Shown in pieces: positions 1-7,308 of a DNA stretch of 12,801 bases. The position numbers and the translations under genes were made by a program. The stretch is from Anaerolineae bacterium (GTDB taxonomy: Bacteria; Chloroflexota; Anaerolineae; DUEN01): contig JAGHDS010000063.1 of the NCBI GenBank assembly GCA_021159845.1, positions 1 through 12,801 of the forward strand, in the 5' to 3' direction. How positions within the stretch are numbered: position 1 is the stretch's first letter; each line of letters begins with the position of its first letter. The notes under the pieces are model-generated. The model searched no databases, was not told the origin of the DNA, and was given only the letters and a program-made list of their open reading frames with translations.

Positions 1-88
1 GCAGGGCACAGTGGACGGTGCCGTGCGCAGCATAGTCAAGCGGAGAGCGGTTCATAACTGTTAATCGCGAAAGAGTTCGAGGAGGAGC
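1..88 (+). other. Upstream region of rpsP with ribosome binding site
   Basis: Short stretch before rpsP. Frame 2 is open from the window edge to a TAA at 62-64 and could be the last 20 codons of an upstream gene. I do not recognise it; it does not look like the end of ffh, a common neighbour of rpsP. A strong purine-rich site (AGGAGG at 80-85) sits just before the rpsP ATG at 89. No convincing promoter is visible in these 88 bases, so rpsP may be read from further upstream. Confidence 0.4.
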
Positions 89-376
89 ATGGTACGAATT
101 CGACTGCGCCGCCAGGGCGCAAAGAAGCAGCCGACGTATCGCATCGTGGTGGCTGATAGCGAGTCGCCACGTGATGGGCGTTTCATTGAGGTGATTGGGT
201 TTTACAATCCTCGCACTGATCCGGAGACGTTTCAGGTGAACGTAGAGCGCGCGGCGTACTGGTTGAGCGTGGGAGCGCAACCCACTGAAGCCGTGGCGCG
301 GCTACTGGCGAAAACTGAGGCCTTTCAGATGGCCGAGGCATTGAAGGAGCAGGCGAAGGCTTCACAGGCAGCCTAA
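89..376 (+). CDS. rpsP: 30S ribosomal protein S16
   Basis: Encodes a 95-residue protein of the bacterial S16 family, a small-subunit protein that binds 16S rRNA and helps 30S assembly. The N-terminus MVRIRLRRQGAKKQPTYRIV is the family signature, followed by the conserved VADSESPRDGRFIEVIGFYNP block at residues 21-41 and the PTEAVARLL segment near 65-73. Length matches the usual 80-95 residues; the last 20 or so residues are an Ala/Lys/Glu-rich tail. The start is supported by an AGGAGG site 3 bases upstream. khpA follows after 43 bases, an arrangement common in many bacteria, so the two are probably co-transcribed. Confidence 0.97.
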   Translation: MVRIRLRRQGAKKQPTYRIVVADSESPRDGRFIEVIGFYNPRTDPETFQVNVERAAYWLSVGAQPTEAVARLLAKTEAFQMAEALKEQAKASQAA

Positions 377-419
377 GCCGACGCTCTATACGGTTATAGC
401 CTGCCGTCCGGAGGCGTTC

Positions 420-653
420 ATGAAAGATCTGGTCGCGTATATGGCCAGAAACCTGGTCAATGATCCTTCCCAAGTTCGCGTAAGAGAGAGAAATCGGACG
501 CGCTCCGTCGTTCTGGAGCTAAGCGTTGCTCCTGAGGATATGGGGCGTGTGATCGGAAAAGGCGGCCGTGTTGCTAATGCCATGCGAGTCATCCTCCGCG
601 TGGCTGCCATGCGCCAGGGGAAACGAGCCACTTTGAACATTGTCGAATCCTGA
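420..653 (+). CDS. khpA: KH-domain RNA-binding protein KhpA
   Basis: Encodes 77 residues, essentially one type II KH domain. The RNA-binding GxxG loop is seen as VIGKGG at residues 41-46, followed by a helix rich in Ala and Arg (RVANAMRVILRVAAM). The preceding SVVLELSVAPEDMGRVIG strand-helix is typical of the KhpA (YlqC) family, small proteins that bind many RNAs and, in Firmicutes, pair with KhpB to affect cell division and elongation. GGAGG at 410-414 lies 5 bases before the ATG. It sits directly behind rpsP, its normal neighbour. The function in this organism is inferred from the family; no khpB is in the window. Confidence 0.94.
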   Translation: MKDLVAYMARNLVNDPSQVRVRERNRTRSVVLELSVAPEDMGRVIGKGGRVANAMRVILRVAAMRQGKRATLNIVES

Positions 654-966
654 GGGGGATGGAAGATCGCCGTAGCGCGTTCGAGGGCCGGCTGTATACT
701 TCCGTGTGTTGTGTTATCGTTGCAAGCTGGCTTATAGGGCGCCATTAGACGGGGAAATCGCTTACTTGTTTGTTATCCATTGAAACGGCGGGGCATGCGT
801 GGTGCTCCAGGGGAAATATCCGTTGGGCCTCTGAACGGCGGGAGGTCGCAGAAACCTGCGCTCCCGTCGTTTTGCGTCTGGACAATGGATTTTCTGTTCA
901 CGCCGCTCAACGGGTTATAAGTTAACGTCCAGATGATGGATGATCGGACGGGGCACAGAGGTGCGA
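654..966 (+). other. 313-base intergenic region between khpA and rimM
   Basis: No credible gene on either strand; the open frames here lack family features and good ribosome binding sites. Its main content is a hairpin with T-run at 834-873 (listed separately). A weak promoter-like pair, TTGTGT (709-714) and TATAGG (733-738) with an 18-base spacer, lies upstream of that hairpin. The sequence AACGGCGGG occurs twice, near 784-792 and 834-842, the second copy forming the left arm of the hairpin. Downstream of the hairpin, TATAAG at 916-921 could be a -10 for rimM but has no good -35. The promoter suggestions are tentative. Confidence 0.4.
834..873 (+). terminator. Hairpin plus T-run: terminator or attenuator before rimM
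   Basis: The left arm (834-851, AACGGCGGGAG then GTCGCAG) pairs with the right arm (855-871, CCTGCGCTCCCGTCGTT) with one mismatch and a small bulge around a short loop, and the stem runs into TTTT (870-873). This is the form of an intrinsic terminator on the + strand. It lies 180 bases after khpA and 94 bases before rimM, so it could end the rpsP-khpA transcript or act as a leader attenuator for rimM. Confidence 0.7.
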
Positions 967-1497
967 ATGGCAAAGAAGGTAAGCCAGCATTACTTGGCGA
1001 TCGGCCGTATTGTGGCGCCCTTCGGCGTGCGCGGTGAGGTAAAGGTGGAGATCCATACAGCGTGGCCACACCGCTTCACCCTGCTGAAGGAGGTGTACGT
1101 CGGCGACGAGGACGCTCGGGCAGTACAGGCCACCCAGGTCGAGAGCGCTCGCCTGCATAAGGGACAGGCGATCTTGAAGTTGGCCCTGAGCCCTGACCGC
1201 AACGCGGCTGAGAGGCTGCGCGGCCGCTGGCTGTTTGTGACACGTGACAAGGCGATGCCGCTGGGCGAGGATGAATACTACATCCATGAGATCGTCGGGC
1301 TCGAGGTGTGGGAGGAGGAGCGATACCTGGGCCGCGTCGTAGAAGTAATCGAGACCCCAGACGAGGTGAACGATGTATACGTCGTGCGCGGTGCGGATAA
1401 GGAGTTGTTACTTCCCGCGATTCGACATGTGATCCTGTCCGTTGACCTGGAAGCCGGACGCATGTACGTGAGTGTGCCCCCGGGGCTGGAGGACTGA
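967..1497 (+). CDS. rimM: Ribosome maturation factor RimM
   Basis: Encodes a 176-residue RimM, which binds ribosomal protein S19 and assists maturation of the 30S head domain. The N-terminal RimM domain opens with AIGRIVAPFGVRGEVKVE (11-28), the family signature. The C-terminal PRC-barrel spans about 100-170, with YYIHEIVGLEVW, the conserved GRVVEVIETPDEVNDVYVV run and LLLPAIRHVI. An in-frame ATG at 940 exists, but it has no ribosome binding site and would add nine residues before the family start; GAGG at 958-961, 5 bases before the ATG at 967, decides the start. trmD and rplS, usual downstream partners, are absent; dprA follows after its own promoter. Confidence 0.95.
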   Translation: MAKKVSQHYLAIGRIVAPFGVRGEVKVEIHTAWPHRFTLLKEVYVGDEDARAVQATQVESARLHKGQAILKLALSPDRNAAERLRGRWLFVTRDKAMPLGEDEYYIHEIVGLEVWEEERYLGRVVEVIETPDEVNDVYVVRGADKELLLPAIRHVILSVDLEAGRMYVSVPPGLED

Positions 1498-1558
1498 CCG
1501 AGGTTTCGCAAATTGGCTGGAGTCCCCCTACAGATGACAGATATTCGTTACATTCATC

Positions 1559-1587
1559 TTGACAAACGCCATCCCTTCGAGTATGCT
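1559..1587 (+). promoter_or_regulatory. Sigma-70-type promoter for dprA and downstream genes
   Basis: TTGACA (1559-1564) is a perfect -35 match. A 17-base spacer separates it from TATGCT (1582-1587), which matches four of six -10 positions including the key first, second and last. Transcription would start near 1594, giving a leader of about 47 bases before the dprA ATG. A small CCCC/GGGG hairpin near 1597-1611 falls in this leader. This promoter probably drives dprA and possibly the closely spaced genes behind it. Confidence 0.7.
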
Positions 1588-1640
1588 TGCGCCGTCCCCT
1601 TCGACGGGGAGGAGTGAATATCCAGCCAGCGGGAGGCTCC

Positions 1641-2765
1641 ATGTCTGACCTGGGATACTGGATAGGGTTCAACCTGGTCCGCGGCATTGGCCCTCAGCGC
1701 CTGCGTATGTTACTCGACTATTTCGGCGGCATTGAAGCCGCCTGGAACGCATCCGCTGGGGAGCTGCGAAGGGCCGGGCTGGACCGCCGGTCGCTGGAGA
1801 ACCTTCTGTCCACCCGGTCGAGCATCTCCCTGGACCGTGAGGTGGCCCGGGTGGAGCGGGCTGGCGTGCAGGTGTTAACCTGGGAGAGCGCTGATTATCC
1901 GCGTAGCCTCTCTCAAATCTATGATCCGCCCCCGGTGTTGTACGTTCGTGGTACGCTGATCCCGAAGGATGAATGGGCTGTGGCCGTGGTGGGGACCCGG
2001 AGGGCTACTGCCTATGGGCGAGAGGCCGCTCGACGACTGGTGGCCGATCTGGCTCGCAGCGACGTCACGGTGGTGAGCGGGTTGGCACGTGGGATCGACA
2101 TCGTTGCACATCGCGTCGCTCTGGAGGAGGGGGGGCGGACTATTGCCGTGTTGGGGTCCGGTGTGGATGTCATTTACCCACCCGAGCATCGGCGCATCGC
2201 TCAGGCCATCACCGAGTCCGGGGCGTTGGTGTCTGATTACCCGCTGGGCACAAAGCCGGAGAGCGGGAACTTCCCTCCGCGCAATCGGATCATCAGCGGG
2301 CTGTCCAAGGGGGTGTTGGTCGTGGAGGCCGGCGAGCGCAGCGGCGCGTTGATTACCGCGCGGTTCGCCGCTGAGCAGGGGCGTGATGTGTTCGCCGTGC
2401 CGGGCAGCATCTTGCATCGGAGTAGCATAGGCACCAATCGACTGATCCAGGACGGTGCTCATTTAGTGCTCTCCGCGTCCGACATTCTGGAGACGCTGAA
2501 TATGGGACAAATCGCTGAGCAAGCCGAGATCAGAACAGTCCTTCCGTCGGATCCCACGGAGGCTCATCTGATGGAGCTGCTGAGCGCCGAGCCCGCGCAT
2601 GTGGATGAATTAGCACAGGCGGCCTCGCTACCCGTTGCTGTTGTCTCCAGCACGCTGGCGTTGATGGAGCTGAAGGGGCTGGTGCGACAAGTCGGTGGAA
2701 TGAATTACGTGCTGGCTAAGGAGAGTGGTGTCGAGTACCGGAGTGAGCGCGAGGGGGAGGGGTAG
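1641..2765 (+). CDS. dprA: DNA-processing protein DprA
   Basis: Encodes a 374-residue DprA (Smf), which binds incoming single-stranded DNA and loads RecA during natural transformation. Three parts are visible: an N-terminal SAM/HhH-like region (about 1-75, with NLVRGIGPQRLRMLLDYFGG), the Rossmann-type DprA core (about 110-285, with VAVVGTRRATAYGRE, VVSGLARGIDIVAH, VLGSGVDVIYPPEH, NFPPRNRIISGLS, VVEAGERSGALITA and FAVPGS), and a C-terminal winged-helix-like region (about 305-358). The frame is open 18 codons further upstream, but GGGAGG at 1631-1636 before the ATG at 1641, and the promoter at 1559-1587, favour this start. No other competence genes are in the window, so natural transformation cannot be concluded from this gene alone. 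Confidence 0.96.
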   Translation: MSDLGYWIGFNLVRGIGPQRLRMLLDYFGGIEAAWNASAGELRRAGLDRRSLENLLSTRSSISLDREVARVERAGVQVLTWESADYPRSLSQIYDPPPVLYVRGTLIPKDEWAVAVVGTRRATAYGREAARRLVADLARSDVTVVSGLARGIDIVAHRVALEEGGRTIAVLGSGVDVIYPPEHRRIAQAITESGALVSDYPLGTKPESGNFPPRNRIISGLSKGVLVVEAGERSGALITARFAAEQGRDVFAVPGSILHRSSIGTNRLIQDGAHLVLSASDILETLNMGQIAEQAEIRTVLPSDPTEAHLMELLSAEPAHVDELAQAASLPVAVVSSTLALMELKGLVRQVGGMNYVLAKESGVEYRSEREGEG

Positions 2766-2799
2766 TTGACGTGGATATTCTCCGACGAGGAGGTCTAGG

Positions 2800-3876
2800 A
2801 TGTACTTCGTGATTCTTGCGGGCGGCGTTGGCACCCGGCTATGGCCGCGCAGCCGCCGACAGATGCCCAAGCAGTTTCTGAACATAACATCGCCTGAGCG
2901 CACGATGCTGCAGGAGACATACGCCCGGGTGGAGGACATGGCCCCCGAGGATCATTTCATCGTCGTCACCTCCCGGGCGTATGCCCCCACGGTACGTGCT
3001 CAGCTTCCTCGGATTCCGGCCGAGAACATCCTCAGCGAGCCCGCGGGGCGGGGTTCTGCCCCCGCGGTGGGGGTCAGCGCGCTTTTCGTGCACCGTAAGG
3101 ACCCGTCGGCTGTGATGGCTTGCCTCTCGGCAGATCACTTCATCACGCATACGGAAGAATTCCATCGCGTGCTTCGCGTGGCAGAGGCTGCTGCTAAAGA
3201 GGGGTATCTGGTCACACTGGGCATCCAGCCTTCCTACGCAGAGATCGGATACGGGTACATTCAGGGCGGTGAGCGGTTGATGGAAATCGACGGCGTAGAA
3301 GTGCGCCGGGCGGTGCGCTTCACCGAGAAGCCCAGCCTGGAGGATGCGCAGCGCTTCGTCGCTGCGGGGAATTTCTACTGGAACGCCGGCATGTTCATCT
3401 GGCAGGCATCCACCATCCTCGACGCCTTCGCTCGCTATATGCCGGACCTCTACGAGCGGTTGATGCAGATCGAGGCTTTCTGGGATGAAACGGGTAAAGT
3501 CGGGGTCATTCCGGAGGATATCTGGCTCTCGATCCGGTCGGAGACGATCGACTATGGCATCATGGAGAAGGCGGATAACGTGGCCGTGGTGCCGGCCGAT
3601 CTGGGCTGGAGCGACGTGGGAAGCTGGGCTACGTTGCTGGACCTGTTGCCCGCTTCCGACGACGGCGAGAATGTCGTGATCGGGCGACATGTGGGTGTCG
3701 ACACACGCAATTCGCTCATTTACAGCCCCGATCGACTGATTGCCACGGTGGGGCTGGAGAATATCGTCATTGTAGACACGGGGGATGCCATTCTCGTCTG
3801 CCCGAAGGATCGGGCACAGGACGTCAAACGCGTCGTGAAGTACCTGGAGGAGCAGGGGTTGTATGATGTGCTATAG
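2800..3876 (+). CDS. manC: Mannose-1-phosphate guanylyltransferase
   Basis: Encodes a 358-residue enzyme that makes GDP-mannose from mannose 1-phosphate and GTP for glycan or glycolipid synthesis. The nucleotide-binding signature is GGVGTRLWPRSRRQMPKQF at residues 8-26. Further family motifs are LSADH (109-113, usually PADH), VRFTEKP (172-178), FYWNAGMFIW (192-201), IDYGIMEK (250-257) and LGWSDVGSW (268-276). The length fits a single-function enzyme: the C-terminal cupin domain of fused GDP-mannose pyrophosphorylase/phosphomannose isomerases is absent. GAGGAGGT at 2787-2794 supports the start. It lies 34 bases after dprA and 25 before topA, so it is likely co-transcribed with both, although they have no metabolic link. 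The symbol manC is by function; some systems call it gmp. Confidence 0.94.
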   Translation: MYFVILAGGVGTRLWPRSRRQMPKQFLNITSPERTMLQETYARVEDMAPEDHFIVVTSRAYAPTVRAQLPRIPAENILSEPAGRGSAPAVGVSALFVHRKDPSAVMACLSADHFITHTEEFHRVLRVAEAAAKEGYLVTLGIQPSYAEIGYGYIQGGERLMEIDGVEVRRAVRFTEKPSLEDAQRFVAAGNFYWNAGMFIWQASTILDAFARYMPDLYERLMQIEAFWDETGKVGVIPEDIWLSIRSETIDYGIMEKADNVAVVPADLGWSDVGSWATLLDLLPASDDGENVVIGRHVGVDTRNSLIYSPDRLIATVGLENIVIVDTGDAILVCPKDRAQDVKRVVKYLEEQGLYDVL

Positions 3877-3901
3877 TAATGGACGGAGAGTCGGTTAGGG
3901 A

Positions 3902-6328
3902 ATGGGTGATCAAGCTAAGTTGGAGACGGGAAAGCTGAAGATGCCAGAGCGGCTGGAAGCCTATTGCATGAAGTGCCGCGCGAAGAGGGAGATCGTCGAT
4001 CCGGAGCCTGTGTTCACGGCGAACGGCAGGCCAGCAACACGCGGGCGTTGCCCTGTCTGCGGGGCAACGCTCTTCCGCATGGGAGAGACCCCGGCTCATG
4101 CTGATCTGGAGCGTCCCGACGTGTCCCCAGCGAAGCCCCGTCAGAAGGCACGCAAATCGAATCATTCCCGGGCCTCGTCGAAGCGCCAGATCAAACTGGT
4201 TATCGTCGAGTCGCCGGCCAAGGCGCGTACGGTTGGCCGATACCTGGGCCGAGGATACGTCGTGCGCGCTTCGGTAGGACACGTGCGCGATCTGCTTCGC
4301 TCCCAGCTCAGCGTGGACATCGAACACGATTTCCAGCCGAAATACCGGGTGCCTAACGAGAAGCGCGAGATCGTGAAAGAGCTGAAGAAGGAGGTCAAGC
4401 GCGCCCGCGAGGTATATCTGGCCACAGACCCGGATCGAGAGGGCGAGGCGATTGCCTGGCATTTGGTGGAGGCCACGGGGATCGAACCCGAGCAGGTGCG
4501 GCGTGTCGTCTTCCATGAGATCACCCGGCCCGCGGTCGAGCGCGCGTTCGCCCAGCCACGTGATATCGACATGAACCTGGTGAATGCCCAACAGGCGCGG
4601 CGCATTCTGGACCGTCTCGTAGGCTACCAGGTTAGCCCGTTGTTGTGGAGCCACGTGCGTAACCGTACCTCGGCGGGGCGCGTCCAGTCCGTAGCGCTGC
4701 GCCTCATTGTCGAGCGTGAGCGCGAGATCGAGGCATTCGTGCCGGAGGAGTATTGGTCCATTGAAGCGGAGCTGGCACGCCAGGAATCACGTGGCCGCAA
4801 GCGCAGGCCTAGCTTCACGGCTCGTCTGGTCCGTATTCGCGGGCAGGAGGTGGACCTGAAGAACGAGGAGGACACGAACAGCGTCGTCCGCGAGCTGGAA
4901 CGATCCACCTACGTTGTCTCAAATGTGAAGCGGGGGCAACGACGCCGTCGGCCGGCCGCGCCGTTTCGCACGAGCACATTGCAGCAGGAAGCCTCGCGAC
5001 GGCTGCGGTTTACCGCCCGGCGAACGATGGCCGTTGCCCAGGCATTGTACGAGGGCATTGAGCTGGGCGATGAGGGCACCGTCGGTCTGATCACATACAT
5101 GCGAACCGACTCGACCAATGTATCCCCACTGGCCCAGGAGGAGGCGCGTCGATTCGTTGCAGAGCGTTATGGGGAAGAATTCTTGCCTCCCAAGCCGCCG
5201 AGCTATCGCACTCGGGCAAAGGGAGCTCAGGAGGCCCACGAGGCGATTCGTCCTACTTCCGTTTACCGCACGCCCGAATCGGTCGCACCATACTTGAACC
5301 GAGACCAGCTGCGCTTGTACGATCTCATCTGGAAGCGATTTGTAGCCAGCCAGATGGCGGATGCGATCTACGACACGATGACAGTGGATGTTGTGGCGGG
5401 GCCCGCTGAGGGTGATCGTCCTTACCTGTTGCGGGCCAGTGGATCGGCTGTGCGATTCTCAGGGTTCCTGGCCGTTTATGAGGAGAGCCGGGACGAGGAT
5501 GCGGCCGCCGATCAGGAAGCGCACAGGCTGCTGCCCCCCGTGGTGAAGGGCGAGGAGCTGGACCTGCTGCGTCTGTCGCCGGAGCAGCACTTCACCCAGC
5601 CGCCGCCTCGATACACGGATGCCACGCTGATCCGCGCGTTGGAGGAGCACGGCATTGGCCGGCCGAGCACATATGCTTCCATCCTTTCCACGATCCAGCA
5701 GCGGGGTTATGTGGAGCGGATCGACCGTCGGTTGCACCCCACTAAGCTGGGGATCACTGTGTGCGATTTGCTGGTGCAACATTTCCCGGATGTGTTCGAG
5801 GTGGGGTTCACAGCCCGAATGGAGAGTGACTTGGACCGCATCGCAGCGGGCGAGGCCGATTGGGTCCAGGTGCTACGGGATTTCTACGGCCCGTTCTCGG
5901 AGCGACTGGCGGAGGCGGAGCGCACGATGGAGCGCCGACCCGTTGAGGACGAGCCGACTGGGGAGATATGTGAGTTGTGCGGACATCCCATGGTGGTCAA
6001 ATACGGCCGCTATGGTAAGTTCCTCGCTTGTAGCAATTATCCGGCATGTCGGAATACCAAGCCCTACCTGGTCAAGATCGGCGTGCGCTGTCCCAAGTGC
6101 GGCAGCGAACTTGTCGAACGGCGTACACGACGCGGTCGCGTGTTCTACGGATGCAGTGCCTACCCGGCTTGCGACTTCAGTACGTGGCAGCGACCACTCC
6201 CAACGCCATGCCCCTCGTGCGGCGGACTGCTGGTCGTCTCCGGCAAACATACAGCTCGTTGTTTACAATGCGGCGAGGAGTTCGAACTGGATCAGCTTGA
6301 GCAAATGCCGGTTGCCGAGCCAGGATGA
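3902..6328 (+). CDS. topA: DNA topoisomerase I with extra N-terminal zinc ribbon
   Basis: Encodes an 808-residue type IA topoisomerase that relaxes negative supercoils by single-strand passage. The TOPRIM domain begins at KLVIVESPAKA (E103) and holds D176, D178 and E180 of the DPDREGEA motif. The active-site tyrosine is Y399 in GLITYMRTDST; RPSTYASI follows at 587-594. Three C-terminal C4 zinc modules are visible: C690/693/710/716, C730/733/751/757 and C770/773/787/790. About 95 residues precede the TOPRIM domain and include a CxxC...CxxC ribbon (C22, C25, C50, C53) resembling the DUF5679 type, followed by a basic linker. The ATG at 3902 has only a weak ribosome binding site; ATG 3941 is an alternative that still keeps the ribbon. 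It follows manC by 25 bases. Confidence 0.95.
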   Translation: MGDQAKLETGKLKMPERLEAYCMKCRAKREIVDPEPVFTANGRPATRGRCPVCGATLFRMGETPAHADLERPDVSPAKPRQKARKSNHSRASSKRQIKLVIVESPAKARTVGRYLGRGYVVRASVGHVRDLLRSQLSVDIEHDFQPKYRVPNEKREIVKELKKEVKRAREVYLATDPDREGEAIAWHLVEATGIEPEQVRRVVFHEITRPAVERAFAQPRDIDMNLVNAQQARRILDRLVGYQVSPLLWSHVRNRTSAGRVQSVALRLIVEREREIEAFVPEEYWSIEAELARQESRGRKRRPSFTARLVRIRGQEVDLKNEEDTNSVVRELERSTYVVSNVKRGQRRRRPAAPFRTSTLQQEASRRLRFTARRTMAVAQALYEGIELGDEGTVGLITYMRTDSTNVSPLAQEEARRFVAERYGEEFLPPKPPSYRTRAKGAQEAHEAIRPTSVYRTPESVAPYLNRDQLRLYDLIWKRFVASQMADAIYDTMTVDVVAGPAEGDRPYLLRASGSAVRFSGFLAVYEESRDEDAAADQEAHRLLPPVVKGEELDLLRLSPEQHFTQPPPRYTDATLIRALEEHGIGRPSTYASILSTIQQRGYVERIDRRLHPTKLGITVCDLLVQHFPDVFEVGFTARMESDLDRIAAGEADWVQVLRDFYGPFSERLAEAERTMERRPVEDEPTGEICELCGHPMVVKYGRYGKFLACSNYPACRNTKPYLVKIGVRCPKCGSELVERRTRRGRVFYGCSAYPACDFSTWQRPLPTPCPSCGGLLVVSGKHTARCLQCGEEFELDQLEQMPVAEPG

Positions 6329-6383
6329 TGAGAGTGTGATAGGATCGGGGGAAACATAGTGAGGGCGTATCCTTGGCGAGGAG

Positions 6384-7271
6384 ATGGAAGAGATCATGGA
6401 TCAAGAGTTGAGACGATACATCGAGGCGTACAGAGCGGAGAGCCAGCCGGTTGACTTCGCTTTGCGCCAGGTCGAACATTGGCTGGCCGAGTTCACCCAA
6501 TTTATCGAGGATGAATACATCACGTCGTGGGATGAAGTGACAACATCGGTGGTCAAGCGATGGCAATCGCAGTTGATTCGCGCTGGCCATGATCGCTCGG
6601 CCGTCAGTCATCATCTAGCTGCTCTCTACCACTTCTTTGAGCACCTCGTACGAGAGGGCAAGTTGGACGGGAATCCGATGGAGCATACCAACCTACCCAG
6701 CCGGCCGCGCCTTATCTTTGAGTCGCTGTCACCGGAGGATGTAGCCCGGTTACTGAGCGCGCCAGATACTACGACGCCACTGGGGCTGCGCGACCGCGCG
6801 TTGTTGGAATTGATGTACTGCGGAGGACCACGGGTCAGCGAAGTGATCGCTCTCAACGTGGGTGACGTGGATCTGGAAAACCTGCGCGTGGCCGTTTGGC
6901 GACAAACGTTGCGTCGTTATCTCCTGCTAGACGAGGCCACCGCGAGTACACTTGAAGCGTATCTCCAAGATGGGCGGCCGCACCTCGTCTCCGGGCGTGG
7001 CTCGCCGGCGCTGTTTTTAAACTACCGTGGCGGGCGCATCTCCAAAATTGCTGTGAACCAGATCATCAGCAGATACGCCAAGGAAGCGAACCTGACGCAC
7101 CGCGTGACCCCACAGATGTTAGCCCACACGATAACCGCCCATCTGGTGGACAACGCCGCCGGCTGGCGACGTCTGCGAGAGTTGTTGCCTTCGTTAAACG
7201 GACGCATTGGAGTGAACTCCTCCTCATCCGATGCCGCACCACCGATGTCCGAAGACGAACAGAGCCGCTGA
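6384..7271 (+). CDS. Tyrosine recombinase homologue lacking catalytic residues
   Basis: Encodes a 295-residue XerC/XerD-like protein. Residues 10-110 resemble the SAM-like core-binding domain (ends GKLDGNPMEHTNLPSRP). The catalytic fold follows: LSPEDVARLLSAP (115-127), then LRDRALLELMYCGGPRVSEVIALNVGDVDL with the first catalytic arginine, R150. After that the active site is lost. The usual GKGxKxR lysine hairpin reads VWRQTLRRYLLL (171-182), the TPHxLRHTFA box reads TPQMLAHTIT (Q244, A247), and the LGHxxxxxTxxYTH segment with the nucleophilic tyrosine is replaced by a Ser/Pro-rich tail. Strand transfer is therefore not expected. The frame is intact, and the position behind topA matches where xerC lies in many bacteria. 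ATG 6396, with GGAAGAG just upstream, is an equally good start. It may bind DNA or partner an active recombinase; this is inference. Confidence 0.85.
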   Translation: MEEIMDQELRRYIEAYRAESQPVDFALRQVEHWLAEFTQFIEDEYITSWDEVTTSVVKRWQSQLIRAGHDRSAVSHHLAALYHFFEHLVREGKLDGNPMEHTNLPSRPRLIFESLSPEDVARLLSAPDTTTPLGLRDRALLELMYCGGPRVSEVIALNVGDVDLENLRVAVWRQTLRRYLLLDEATASTLEAYLQDGRPHLVSGRGSPALFLNYRGGRISKIAVNQIISRYAKEANLTHRVTPQMLAHTITAHLVDNAAGWRRLRELLPSLNGRIGVNSSSSDAAPPMSEDEQSR

Positions 7272-7308
7272 GGTTGTTTACTCGGCGAGAAAGGATCAAG
7301 GACTGCTC

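Noticed and set aside
1076..1687. 203-codon minus-strand ORF across rimM and the dprA start
   Set aside because: It lies antisense to well-supported rimM, is rich in Arg/Pro/Ser as expected for a shadow frame, and has no family motifs.
2766..2790. TTGACG after the dprA stop as a -35 for manC
   Set aside because: No -10-like hexamer at 16-18 bases; the predicted position is the purine-rich ribosome site.
2839..3690. 283-codon minus-strand ORF opposite the mannose-1-phosphate guanylyltransferase
   Set aside because: Entirely antisense to a gene with clear catalytic motifs; its protein has no recognisable domain.
3824..4654. 276-codon minus-strand ORF opposite the start of topA
   Set aside because: Shadow of topA in GC-rich DNA; no ribosome site or domain.
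7180..7308. A frameshift hiding the missing recombinase C-terminus
   Set aside because: I looked in the other frames after residue 265 for an LGH...TxxYTH segment and found none, so a single frameshift does not restore the active site.
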